Positions 1 through 6,962 of a stretch of 11,957 bases of DNA are shown in pieces; position 1 is the stretch's first letter, and every line of letters starts with the position of its first letter. Under the pieces are notes generated by a model. The model made no database searches, was not told the DNA's origin, and saw nothing but the letters and a program-made list of their open reading frames with translations. The translations under genes and the position numbers were made by a program. The stretch covers positions 1-11,957 of the forward strand of contig CAMLFJ010000041.1 in NCBI GenBank assembly GCA_946479205.1. The letters are read 5' to 3'. This stretch comes from an uncultured bacterium (GTDB taxonomy: Bacteria; Methylomirabilota; Methylomirabilia; Rokubacteriales; CSP1-6).

Positions 1-941
1 ATGTGGTCCACCGACGTGCTGGTCCACGGGAACGGGTAGTCGGTGCCCATGACGATCTGGCCGGGTCCCGCCTCCACTGCCAGGTGGCGCAGCGCCTCGG
101 GAGTGAACACGATCGTGTCGTAGTAGAGCTGGCGCACGTACTCGGTCGGGCGCTTCTTGAGCGTCCCGGTCATACGCTGAGGAAAGGTCATCTGTACCGC
201 GTTGGAGCGCGCCGCGTAGGATGGCAGGTAGCCGCCGCCGTGGGCCGCGCAGATCTTGAGCCCGGGGAAGCGGTCGAGGGTGCCCTCGAAGATGAGATGG
301 GAGAGCGCGATCGTGGTCTCGAGCGGGTTGCCGATGGTGTTGGTGAGGAGCCCGTTGCCGCCGAGACGGCCGGTTCGCTCCAGCTCGGGGCTGCCCTGTG
401 GGTGGATGAACACGAGGACGCCCAGCGCCTCGGCCTTGGCCCAGAAGGGGTGGAACTTCGGATCGCTGAGCTCGAGGCCCTCGACGCTGCCGCCGAGGCC
501 GGCGCCGCGCAGCCCGTAGCGCTTGACGCCCTGCTCGAGCTGCTCGGCCGCGAGATCCGGATGCTGCAGGGCCACCGACGCGAAGGCGACGAACCGGTCG
601 GGCTGGGCCCCGCAGATCTCGGCCAGCGTCTCGTTCTGGATGCGGATGAGCTCCTGGGCCACGTCGCGGTCCGCCGCGTACCAGTAGGGGTTGATGCTGA
701 GCGCCTCCACGTCGATGCCCTGCGCGTCCATCGCGGCGAGGCGCTCCCGGGTATTGGTCATCAGGAGGGTCTCGGTCTCCAGCTTGCGCCCCATCAGGGC
801 CATCGCGGCAGGGACCGCGCAGTGCGCGTGCACGTCCACCGTCTTCACGCGCTTGCCACGCACCACGACCTCGCGGCGCCGGGCGAACGGAGCCCCCGCG
901 ACGCCGCCGCCACCGCACGAGACGAACGCCGCGTCGGCCAC
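1..941 (-). CDS. ACMSD-type amidohydrolase (amidohydrolase_2), upstream-neighbour paralogue, C-terminus cut by window edge
   Basis: Metal-dependent hydrolase or decarboxylase of the amidohydrolase_2/ACMSD family (PF04909); substrate unknown. I translated 313 codons. Visible metal-site motifs are VDVHAHC near the N-terminus, VFIHPQG, KICAAHGGG and MGTDYPF, matching the HxH, His, His and Asp ligands of the family. The C-terminal part after the GTDYPF motif lies outside the window. The start is the GTG at 941, two bases after the stop of the 944-2050 gene. It is the first possible start after an in-frame TGA, and no Shine-Dalgarno sequence is obvious, so reinitiation after the upstream stop is likely. 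The N-terminus (VADAAFVSCGGGG...) aligns with the hydrophobic and Cys part of the paralogue's Tat signal but has no twin arginine. The enzyme is therefore probably cytoplasmic, unless the start is wrong. Family call sure; function open. Confidence 0.88.
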   Translation of the reverse strand, partial: MADAAFVSCGGGGVAGAPFARRREVVVRGKRVKTVDVHAHCAVPAAMALMGRKLETETLLMTNTRERLAAMDAQGIDVEALSINPYWYAADRDVAQELIRIQNETLAEICGAQPDRFVAFASVALQHPDLAAEQLEQGVKRYGLRGAGLGGSVEGLELSDPKFHPFWAKAEALGVLVFIHPQGSPELERTGRLGGNGLLTNTIGNPLETTIALSHLIFEGTLDRFPGLKICAAHGGGYLPSYAARSNAVQMTFPQRMTGTLKKRPTEYVRQLYYDTIVFTPEALRHLAVEAGPGQIVMGTDYPFPWTSTSVDH

Positions 942-943
942 GG

Positions 944-2050
944 CTAGGCCCGGATCCCGAGCAGCTTCATCGCGTTCCCGCCCAGCATCGCCATCTTGTC
1001 GGGGTCACTCACGCCGGGCGCCTCGAGGATGTCGTCCACCGCGGTCGTCGTCCACGGGTACGGGAAGTCGGTGCCCACCATGAGCTGCCCCGCGCCCACC
1101 GTGGCGGCGAGGTGGCGGACGCCTTCTCCGGAGAAGACCATCGTGTCGTAGTACATGTCCTTCAGATAGTCGGACGGCTTCCGCTTGATCGGCCCGTAGG
1201 TGCCGCCGGGGCAGGCGACCGGGCGGGTGGGGCAGCCGCGATCGGAGCGCCCGGCGTACGACGGCAGGTAGCCGCCCGCGTGCGCCGCGCAGATCTTGAG
1301 CCCGGGGAACTTGTCGAGCGTGCCCTCGAAGATCAGATGCGAGAGCGCGATGGTGGTCTCGAGCGGGTTGGCGATCACGTTGTCGAGATAGCCGTTGCCC
1401 TTGAGCCGCTTGGGCAGGTCCGTCGCGACGCCTGCGCCCTGCGGGTGGATGAAGACGAGCACGCCGAGCTGCTCGGCCTTGGCCCAGAACGGATGGAACT
1501 TCGGATCGCTGATCTCCTCGCCGTTCACGCTGCCGCCGATGGCGGCGCCCCGCAGCCCGTGCTTCTTCACACCCTCCTCGAGCTGCTCGGCGGCGAGATC
1601 CGGATGCTGCAGGGCGACGGAGGCGAAGGCCACGAAGCGGTCGGGGTGCGCGGCGCACGCCTCCGCGAGCTTCTCGTTCTGGACGCGGATGAGCTGTTGG
1701 GCCAGGTCGCGGTCCGCCCCGTACCAGTAGGGATTGATGCTGAGCGCCTCCACGTCGATGCCCTGCTCGTCCATCGCCCGGAGGCGATCCGGCGCCTGCG
1801 TCGCCATGTGGAGGAGAGGCGGCAGGGCCGTGCCCGGCGCGCCGAGCTTCAGGTTCATCAGCGCGAGGGCCTCCGGCACCGTGCAGTGGGCATGCACGTC
1901 GACGGTCTTGACGCGCCGGCCGGCCACGACCACCTCACGGCGGCGCGCCTGGGCCCGGGCCGGTCTGGCCGCCATCAGGTGGCAGCCCACGAAGGCCAGC
2001 CCCGCGAGGCCGCCGGCACCGATCTGGAGAAACTCCCTGCGGGTCGTCAT
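944..2050 (-). CDS. Tat-exported ACMSD-type amidohydrolase (amidohydrolase_2 family)
   Basis: A 368-residue amidohydrolase_2/ACMSD-family enzyme (PF04909), probably hydrolysing or decarboxylating a small organic acid or amide outside the cytoplasm. The N-terminus MTTRREFLQIG is a twin-arginine motif. It is followed by a hydrophobic stretch (residues 10-28) and a likely ARA/QA cleavage site near residue 33; Cys23 in AFVGC gives a weaker lipoprotein alternative. Metal and catalytic residues are H53 and H55 (VDVHAHC), H202 (FIHPQG), H257 (CAAHAGG) and D328 (GTDFPY). A loop at 271-285 carries two cysteines (C273, C280) absent from the paralogue. The ATG at 2050 is preferred because GGAGG sits 8 nt upstream and it places the Tat motif at the extreme N-terminus. 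An in-frame ATG at 2104 would add 18 residues. The paralogue at 1-941 starts two bases after its stop. Confidence 0.93.
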   Translation of the reverse strand: MTTRREFLQIGAGGLAGLAFVGCHLMAARPARAQARRREVVVAGRRVKTVDVHAHCTVPEALALMNLKLGAPGTALPPLLHMATQAPDRLRAMDEQGIDVEALSINPYWYGADRDLAQQLIRVQNEKLAEACAAHPDRFVAFASVALQHPDLAAEQLEEGVKKHGLRGAAIGGSVNGEEISDPKFHPFWAKAEQLGVLVFIHPQGAGVATDLPKRLKGNGYLDNVIANPLETTIALSHLIFEGTLDKFPGLKICAAHAGGYLPSYAGRSDRGCPTRPVACPGGTYGPIKRKPSDYLKDMYYDTMVFSGEGVRHLAATVGAGQLMVGTDFPYPWTTTAVDDILEAPGVSDPDKMAMLGGNAMKLLGIRA

Positions 2051-2058
2051 GGCGATGT

Positions 2059-2063
2059 CCTCC
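2059..2063 (-). promoter_or_regulatory. Shine-Dalgarno GGAGG deciding the start of the Tat amidohydrolase
   Basis: On the minus strand GGAGG lies 8 nt before the ATG at 2050, ideal spacing. A second purine run, GGAGGGAGG, directly abuts the in-frame ATG at 2104 and is spaced less well. That alternative start would push the twin-arginine motif 18 residues in. Confidence 0.7.
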
Positions 2064-2117
2064 GCGTTGAGGTTCGCGCATCCGGGCGACAGCACGCCCC
2101 GCATCCTCCCTCCGACC

Positions 2118-2139
2118 GGGCCCCTTCCGCAAGGGGTCC
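2118..2139 (-). terminator. Stem-loop after the small lipoprotein gene (possible weak terminator or processing hairpin)
   Basis: On the minus strand CCCCTT, loop GCGG, then AAGGGG form a perfect 6-bp stem (2121-2136), extendable by two G-C pairs beyond one mismatch. It begins a few bases past the stop of the lipoprotein gene and before the amidohydrolase ribosome site. No T-tract follows, so partial attenuation or RNA protection is as likely as termination. Confidence 0.35.
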
Positions 2140-2143
2140 TGGG

Positions 2144-2287
2144 CTACGACGGCGGCGTTGCGACGATCGACAGAGACGCGTCGCCCGGGCAGCGGCTCCG
2201 ATCCCCCTTCCGGCACTCGTCCATGTCCCTCTTCGCGCATCCGGCCAGGAGTACCGCCGTCAACGCACAGGCAATCGCCAGCTTCAT
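2144..2287 (-). CDS. Small lipoprotein, 47 residues
   Basis: A short ORF easily missed. MKLAIACALTAVLLAGC is a complete type II signal peptide: positively charged start, hydrophobic core 3-15 and lipobox L14-A15-G16-C17. The mature part is only 31 residues, with two further cysteines (C25, C33), a charged middle (KRDMDECRKGDRSR) and a Pro-rich end. Ala at +2 rather than Asp predicts outer-membrane sorting under the E. coli rule, whose validity here is assumed. GGGAGG lies 10 nt upstream of the ATG. The gene starts 34 nt after the kinase stop and is probably co-transcribed with it. I do not recognise a family. It resembles the tiny lipoproteins often found beside envelope or sensor genes; function unknown. 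Confidence 0.75.
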   Translation of the reverse strand: MKLAIACALTAVLLAGCAKRDMDECRKGDRSRCPGDASLSIVATPPS

Positions 2288-2321
2288 GGCTTGTTCACCT
2301 CCCAGGTCACGGCGGTGCACG

Positions 2322-4085
2322 TCAGTTGGCGAGCTGGTCGCCGGCCCGGCCGACCACGCTGGCGACCGTCGCCAGGAGCTCGGAGGGCTCGACCGGCTTC
2401 GCGACGTGGGCGAGGAAGCCGGCCCGCAGCGCGCGGGTCCGATCCTCGGAGCGCGCGAAGGCGGTGAGGGCGATCGCGGGCAACTGGCCGCCGGCCGGAG
2501 CGCCCAGGGCCCGGATCCTTCGCAATAGCTCGTAGCCGTCCACGTCGGGCATGCCGATATCGCTCACCAGAACGTCCGGTTTGTCTTTCCCCACCGCCCG
2601 GAGCGCTTCCACCGCCGAGCCGGCGGTCGTCACGTCGGCCTCGCAATCCTCCAGGACGCGCTTGATCATGTCGCGGGCGTCCGGCTGATCGTCCACCACC
2701 AGCACCTTGATGCCGGACAGGTCCGGGGGCCTGAAGAGCGGCGAGGTCGTCGAGCGCCCCCGGGGGTGGAGTCGCTGACCGGACTCGCCGACCCGCTGCA
2801 CGACGGTCAGGGGGAGGCACACCGTGAAGGTCGCGCCCTGGCCCTCCCCGGCGCTGATCGCGCGCACCGAGCCGCCGTGCAGCTCGACGAGGTGCTTCAC
2901 GATGGACAGCCCCAGGCCGAGGCCGGTGGCGGACCGCGTCCGCGAGGCCTTCTCCTGACGGAAGCGGTCGAACACGTGGGGGAGGAACTCGGGCTTGATG
3001 CCGACGCCGGTGTCGGCCACCGCGATCTCGATGTGCGAGCTGACGCGCTCAAGCACGACCTGGACCCGGCCGTCCGGCGCGGTGAACTTGATCGCGTTGG
3101 AGAGGAGGTTCCACACCACCTGCTGCAGCCGGCTCGGGTCGCCGTTGATCGGGCCCGCCCCCGGATCCAGCAGGGTGCTGAGGCGGATGCCCTTGGCTTC
3201 CGCGACCGGCTTCACCGTCTCGATCGCCGCCTCGATGAACGTGCCCGGATCGACCGACTGGATATCGAGCCGCATCTTGCCGGAGATGATGCGGCTCATG
3301 TCGAGCAGGTCCTCGATGAGCTGGGTCTGGGCCCGCGTGTTCCGCTCGATGATCTCGAGTCCCTGCTGGGTCTGCGCCGCGGTCATCGCGCCGGTCCGCA
3401 GGAGATGCGACCAGCCGAGGATGGCGTTCAGCGGAGTCCGCAGCTCGTGCGACACGGTGGCCAGGAACTCGTCCTTCATCCCGTTCGCCCGCTCCGCCTC
3501 CGCGCGGGCGAACTGCTCGCTCTCCAGGAGCTGGCGGCGCTCTTCCGCGGCCTGCCGGGCCGCCGCCTCCGCCCGCCGGTGCTCGGTGATATCGCGGAAG
3601 GTCCACACCCGCCCCGCGGGGCGGCCGTCGACCACCTGGACCTTCGAGAAGCCCTCGAACACCCGCCCGTCCCCGAGGTCCAGCACCCCGTGGCTCTCCG
3701 GGGGCGCGGTGGCGTGGATGTGGGCGATTCGCTCGAGATAGGCCTGGCGGTCCGCGACCTGTCCCGCCAGGTAGTCGTGGACGCGATCCATCACGGCGAC
3801 GACGTCGCGGGGCAGCCGCCACATCTCGACGAATCGCGTGTTGAACGTGGTGACGCGGCCCGCCTCGTCGGTCACCAGGATCCCGTCCCAGGTGGCCTCC
3901 AGGGTCGCGCCCATCAGGGCCAGCGAGCGGGCCAGCTCCTGCGTCTTGACCTCGAGCGCTTCCTTGGCGCTCAGCAGGTCCTGCTCGGCCTGCCGGCGCG
4001 CCAGCAGGATGCTCTGCGCATTCTGCATGGCGACCGACCGCAGGAGCTGCTCCTCGTCCGGTTGCCGGTCGTCCGGATCCGCCAT
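2322..4085 (-). CDS. Soluble PAS-domain hybrid histidine kinase with C-terminal receiver
   Basis: A 587-residue hybrid sensor kinase. Order: an N-terminal coiled-coil-like helix (about 12-58), a PAS domain ending in a PAC-like segment (about 59-168, TFRDITEHRRAE), a second helical linker, HisKA with phospho-acceptor H213 (SHELRTP), HATPase_c with N-box NLLSNAIKF (326-334), DTGVGI (358-363) and GLGLGL (388-393), then a receiver with D465/D466, phospho-acceptor D509 (SDIGMPD), T541 and K563. No membrane segment or signal peptide is visible, so it should sense a cytoplasmic cue. It has no HPt or DNA-binding output, so a partner must lie elsewhere. The ATG at 4085 shares its A with the TGA of the MetE-like gene, implying translational coupling. 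The frame stays open far upstream, but that stretch is antisense-like noise over the neighbouring gene. Confidence 0.94.
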   Translation of the reverse strand: MADPDDRQPDEEQLLRSVAMQNAQSILLARRQAEQDLLSAKEALEVKTQELARSLALMGATLEATWDGILVTDEAGRVTTFNTRFVEMWRLPRDVVAVMDRVHDYLAGQVADRQAYLERIAHIHATAPPESHGVLDLGDGRVFEGFSKVQVVDGRPAGRVWTFRDITEHRRAEAAARQAAEERRQLLESEQFARAEAERANGMKDEFLATVSHELRTPLNAILGWSHLLRTGAMTAAQTQQGLEIIERNTRAQTQLIEDLLDMSRIISGKMRLDIQSVDPGTFIEAAIETVKPVAEAKGIRLSTLLDPGAGPINGDPSRLQQVVWNLLSNAIKFTAPDGRVQVVLERVSSHIEIAVADTGVGIKPEFLPHVFDRFRQEKASRTRSATGLGLGLSIVKHLVELHGGSVRAISAGEGQGATFTVCLPLTVVQRVGESGQRLHPRGRSTTSPLFRPPDLSGIKVLVVDDQPDARDMIKRVLEDCEADVTTAGSAVEALRAVGKDKPDVLVSDIGMPDVDGYELLRRIRALGAPAGGQLPAIALTAFARSEDRTRALRAGFLAHVAKPVEPSELLATVASVVGRAGDQLAN

Positions 4086-5146
4086 CAGGCGATGTCCAGG
4101 AACTCGGAGGCCCGCGCGGTGCCGAGCACGCGCGAGCGGATCTTCTCGAACGCGGTGTCCCGGCTCGTCGAGACGTCGTCGCTGAACGGCGAGAATCCGC
4201 AGTCGTCGGTGGTCCCGAGCCGATCGGGAGGAATGTAGCCGGCCGCCTCGACGATCGAGTCCCGCACCTCCTCGGGTGTCTCGACGCGCGGGTCGATCGG
4301 GGCGATGACCCCGACGAAGACCCACTGGTCCGGCTTCCGGTACTGCCGGATGATCTTCAGCACGCGCCGGCGGTCCCGCTCGCCGGCGAGCGCGACGTAG
4401 AAGTTGCCCGCCTTGAGCTCGAACAGGCTCGGCAGCAGGTCCTCGTATTCCACGTCCGCGCTGTGGGTCGAATCGCGGTCGCCGCCCGGGCAGGTGTGGA
4501 TGCCGATGCGCGCGCGCTCCTCCGCGGAGAAGCGCGCCAGCGCCAGGTTGTTCAGATCGATGAAGCTGTTGAGCAGGCCTCCGGACCGATCGATCTTCAT
4601 CGCGAGGCGCCCTTCCGTGAAGTCGATCTGGACCTTGTGCGCGCCCTTGCCCAGACACCGGCGAATCTCGGCCTCGTGCTCGCGCAGCAGGTCCGCGATG
4701 AAGGCCTCGCGCGAATAGCCCGGGATCCCGTCGGCGGGATACATCAAGCTCAGGGCGGACGGCGAGATGACCGCCTGCTTCACCGGCGCCGTCGCGAAGC
4801 GCTGGGCCATCTCCAGGAAGGCGTCCGCGTGGCGCTTGTACCGGAACGGGCCCGCGGTCAGGCGCGGCATGCGGCGGGCGTGGCCGGCCGCGAACGGGAT
4901 CACGAATCCGTCGGGCGCGGTGTTCGGGAGCCCGTGCACCGGGTACGTCCAGAAGTTGTGATACTTCCGCTGCTCGCCGTCCGTGACCACCGGAGAGCCG
5001 GTGGCCTCGAAGCGTGCCACCGTGTCCCGGATCGCCGCTTCGTAGAGGGGCATCAGACTGGGATCGTCGCAGTCCTTCACGGCGAACGCCTGGATGAGCT
5101 CCGGTGTTCGCGGGATGCTGCCGATGGGCTCGGTGGGAATAGGCAT
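4085..5146 (-). CDS. MetE-like cobalamin-independent methionine synthase family protein (single catalytic-type domain)
   Basis: A 353-residue protein resembling the C-terminal catalytic barrel of MetE (UROD/MetE-like superfamily); full MetE is about twice as long, so this is a stand-alone domain. It starts with the family's GSIPRT segment (9-14) and has TDGEQR (55-60). The zinc-binding pattern is visible: H217 and C219 (HTCPGG), a candidate E243 and C316 (TDDCGF). Known relatives transfer methyl or alkyl groups to thiols (methionine synthases, epoxyalkane:CoM transferase). The substrate here is unknown, and absence of the MetE N-terminal domain argues against a standard folate-dependent MetE. 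The ATG at 5146 gives the expected N-terminus, although the ribosome site is weak. It is coupled to the downstream kinase by a one-base overlap and lies 154 nt behind the ThDP-enzyme operon. Confidence 0.88.
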   Translation of the reverse strand: MPIPTEPIGSIPRTPELIQAFAVKDCDDPSLMPLYEAAIRDTVARFEATGSPVVTDGEQRKYHNFWTYPVHGLPNTAPDGFVIPFAAGHARRMPRLTAGPFRYKRHADAFLEMAQRFATAPVKQAVISPSALSLMYPADGIPGYSREAFIADLLREHEAEIRRCLGKGAHKVQIDFTEGRLAMKIDRSGGLLNSFIDLNNLALARFSAEERARIGIHTCPGGDRDSTHSADVEYEDLLPSLFELKAGNFYVALAGERDRRRVLKIIRQYRKPDQWVFVGVIAPIDPRVETPEEVRDSIVEAAGYIPPDRLGTTDDCGFSPFSDDVSTSRDTAFEKIRSRVLGTARASEFLDIA

Positions 5147-5300
5147 CGGCGTCGCTCGCAGTATGCCACGTCCCCCGGGACGGCGCTTGACGGCGGTCCA
5201 ACGATCGGCCCCGTGAGCACGCCGCGCGAACCCCTCCGGTGCGTCGCTCCGGTAGAAATGACCCGGTTCACGGAACTTCCGGGCCGCCGAGGGTGATGTG

Positions 5301-6959
5301 CTAGCTCTTCCCCTCGATCGCGACGTCCAGGAGGAAGGGGCGCCCCGCGCTGAGTGCTTTCTGCAGCGCGGGGCGCAGCTCGCCCGGGGTGGCGACCCGC
5401 ATCGCCTCCACCCCCATGCCGCGCGCCAGGTCCACGTAGCCCAGATCGGGCCCGACCAGATCCATGTTCGGGTACCCGCGGTCCGGTTTGGCGCCGAAGC
5501 GCTGCCGGTACGTATCCATGTTGTGCTTGAGGATGCGGTACTCGCGATTGTTCAGGATCACGAAGACGACCGCGAGGTCGTGATGCGCGGCGGTCCACAG
5601 CGCCTGGATGCTGTACATCGCCGAGCCGTCGCCGGAGAGCGCGACCACGGGCCGAGCGGGGTGGGCCAGCTTCACGCCGAGGGCGCCGGGCAGGGCCTGG
5701 CCGATGCCGCCGCCGCGCGCGCCGATGTAGTCTCCGGTGCGCTCGAACTGGACGGTGCGGGCGAGCTCGAGGCTCGCGGTGATGGCTTCATCCACCACGA
5801 TGGCGTCGGGCGGGAGGGCGGCCTCGATCTCGGCCATCAGCCGCGGCACCGAGATCGGCGCGTGATCCCATCGCTTGGCCGCCCGCGCGCGCTGGGCCTG
5901 CGCCTCCTGCGCCTTCAGCGCGCGGAGCGTGTCGTTCCGCCGGGCCGCCGCCTCATGGAAGGCGTCGTCGGCCTCGCGGTCGAGCGCGGCCCGGAGCGCC
6001 GCCAGCGCGGCGCGCGGGTGACCCACGAGCCCGACGCTGACCGGCAGGTTGTGCGCGAGGCGCTCCGGCGCCGACTCGACCTGGATGGCGACGGCGCCCG
6101 GCGGGAGCGGTGAGCCGGGCGCATACCAGACTTCCTCGAAGAACGGACCGCCGAGCAGGAGCACGACGTCGGCGCCGTCCAGCGCCCCGCGGATGGCCGC
6201 CGCGTCGAAGGGCAGGCCCAGGCGGAAGTTCGGGTGGGCGGTCGGCAGCACCTGATGGGCGTGGATTCCTTCGCACCAGACCGCCGCGCCGAGCTGCTCG
6301 GCCAGCGCCGTCACCTCGGCCGCCGCGCTCGCCGCCTCGTCTCCCACCACGATCACCGGCCGTCGCGCCCCCCGAAGGAGCGCCGCGGCCGCCTGGACGC
6401 CGGCCGGATCGGGCTCGGACGCCCGGAAGAGCCGCCCCGGGTCGAACGGGGGCAGGTCGGTCTCCTGCTCGAGCACGTCGATCGGCAGTGCGACGAAGAC
6501 CGGCCCCGCGGGCGGGTCGGTGGCGATCTTCAGCGCGCGGTGCACGATCAGGGCGAACTCGTCGGCGCGCTCCACCTGGACGCTCCACTTGGTGAGCGGC
6601 GCGGCCATCGCCACCAGGTCGTGTCCGAGCACCGGCCCGCGCAGCCGCAGGCGCGTGTCCTGCTGCCCGGCGGTCACGAGCAGCGGGGCGCGGGCCTTGA
6701 AGGCGTTGTAGAGCATGCCGAGCGCATTCCCGAGGCCCGGGGCCACGTGCACGTTGACCACCGCGGGCTTGCCGCTCGTCTGGGAGTAATAGCTCGCGGC
6801 CCCCAGGGCCACACCCTCGTGCAGCGCCACGATGTACCTGAGCTGCGGGTAGTCGAGCAGCGCGTCGAGGAGAGGGCTCTCGGTCGTCCCGGGGTTGCCG
6901 AAGATGTACTCCACCCCGTGGCCGATCAGGCTCTCCATGAAGACCTGCTTGCCGCGCAT
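5301..6959 (-). CDS. Thiamine-diphosphate enzyme, benzoylformate decarboxylase / acetolactate synthase-like
   Basis: A 552-residue ThDP-dependent enzyme with the usual three domains: pyrimidine-binding (1-165), central (about 185-325) and PP-binding (about 370-545). E48 (LHEGVA) is the cofactor-activating glutamate, and GDGS (443-446) to NN (470-471) binds the diphosphate and metal. It follows Pseudomonas benzoylformate decarboxylase closely by eye: GNPG (21-24), H71 (the His70 equivalent, in NVHVAPG), LVTAGQQ (94-100) and ALWTAA. T25 replaces Ser26, and the His281 position appears to be Val277 or Trp278, so the substrate is probably not benzoylformate itself. Likely role: non-oxidative decarboxylation or carboligation of a 2-keto acid. 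It lies 3 nt after the SDR stop; the ATG at 6959 yields MRGKQVFMESL, as expected for the family. Confidence 0.92.
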   Translation of the reverse strand: MRGKQVFMESLIGHGVEYIFGNPGTTESPLLDALLDYPQLRYIVALHEGVALGAASYYSQTSGKPAVVNVHVAPGLGNALGMLYNAFKARAPLLVTAGQQDTRLRLRGPVLGHDLVAMAAPLTKWSVQVERADEFALIVHRALKIATDPPAGPVFVALPIDVLEQETDLPPFDPGRLFRASEPDPAGVQAAAALLRGARRPVIVVGDEAASAAAEVTALAEQLGAAVWCEGIHAHQVLPTAHPNFRLGLPFDAAAIRGALDGADVVLLLGGPFFEEVWYAPGSPLPPGAVAIQVESAPERLAHNLPVSVGLVGHPRAALAALRAALDREADDAFHEAAARRNDTLRALKAQEAQAQRARAAKRWDHAPISVPRLMAEIEAALPPDAIVVDEAITASLELARTVQFERTGDYIGARGGGIGQALPGALGVKLAHPARPVVALSGDGSAMYSIQALWTAAHHDLAVVFVILNNREYRILKHNMDTYRQRFGAKPDRGYPNMDLVGPDLGYVDLARGMGVEAMRVATPGELRPALQKALSAGRPFLLDVAIEGKS

Positions 6960-6962
6960 CGC

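Larger units (their letters stand above)
1..2050 (-). repeat. Tandem gene duplication (two paralogous amidohydrolases, head to tail)
   Basis: The two amidohydrolases align along the whole visible length with only small indels. Long identical protein blocks include VDVHAHC, EALSINPYWY, FVAFASVALQHPDLAAEQLE and ETTIALSHLIFEGTLD. At DNA level the similarity is also clear: the stretch beginning near 244 matches the one beginning near 1284 (offset about 1040 bp) with few mismatches. By eye about two thirds or more of residues agree, so the duplication is old enough to have diverged but the copies are still clearly sisters. Confidence 0.85.

Noticed and set aside
1112..2467. A 451-codon open frame on the plus strand
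   Set aside because: Antisense to the Tat amidohydrolase and the end of the kinase; no recognisable domain.
2766..4238. A 490-codon open frame on the plus strand
   Set aside because: Antisense to the kinase, whose HisKA, HATPase and receiver motifs are unambiguous.
5160..5165. A CATACT -10-like hexamer before the MetE-like gene
   Set aside because: The transcript start would fall only a few bases before the ATG and no -35 is found at the right distance, so I do not call a promoter there.
4086..5201. An N-terminal extension that would make the kinase a 959-residue fusion
   Set aside because: The frame is open, but it overlaps the well-conserved MetE-like gene in another frame and its residues are Arg/Gly/Pro noise. 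The TGATG overlap gives the real start at 4085.
5271..5281. CGGAACTTCCG palindrome between the ThDP and MetE-like genes
   Set aside because: Five base pairs around a single-base centre cannot form a hairpin, and one short dyad alone is weak evidence for an operator.
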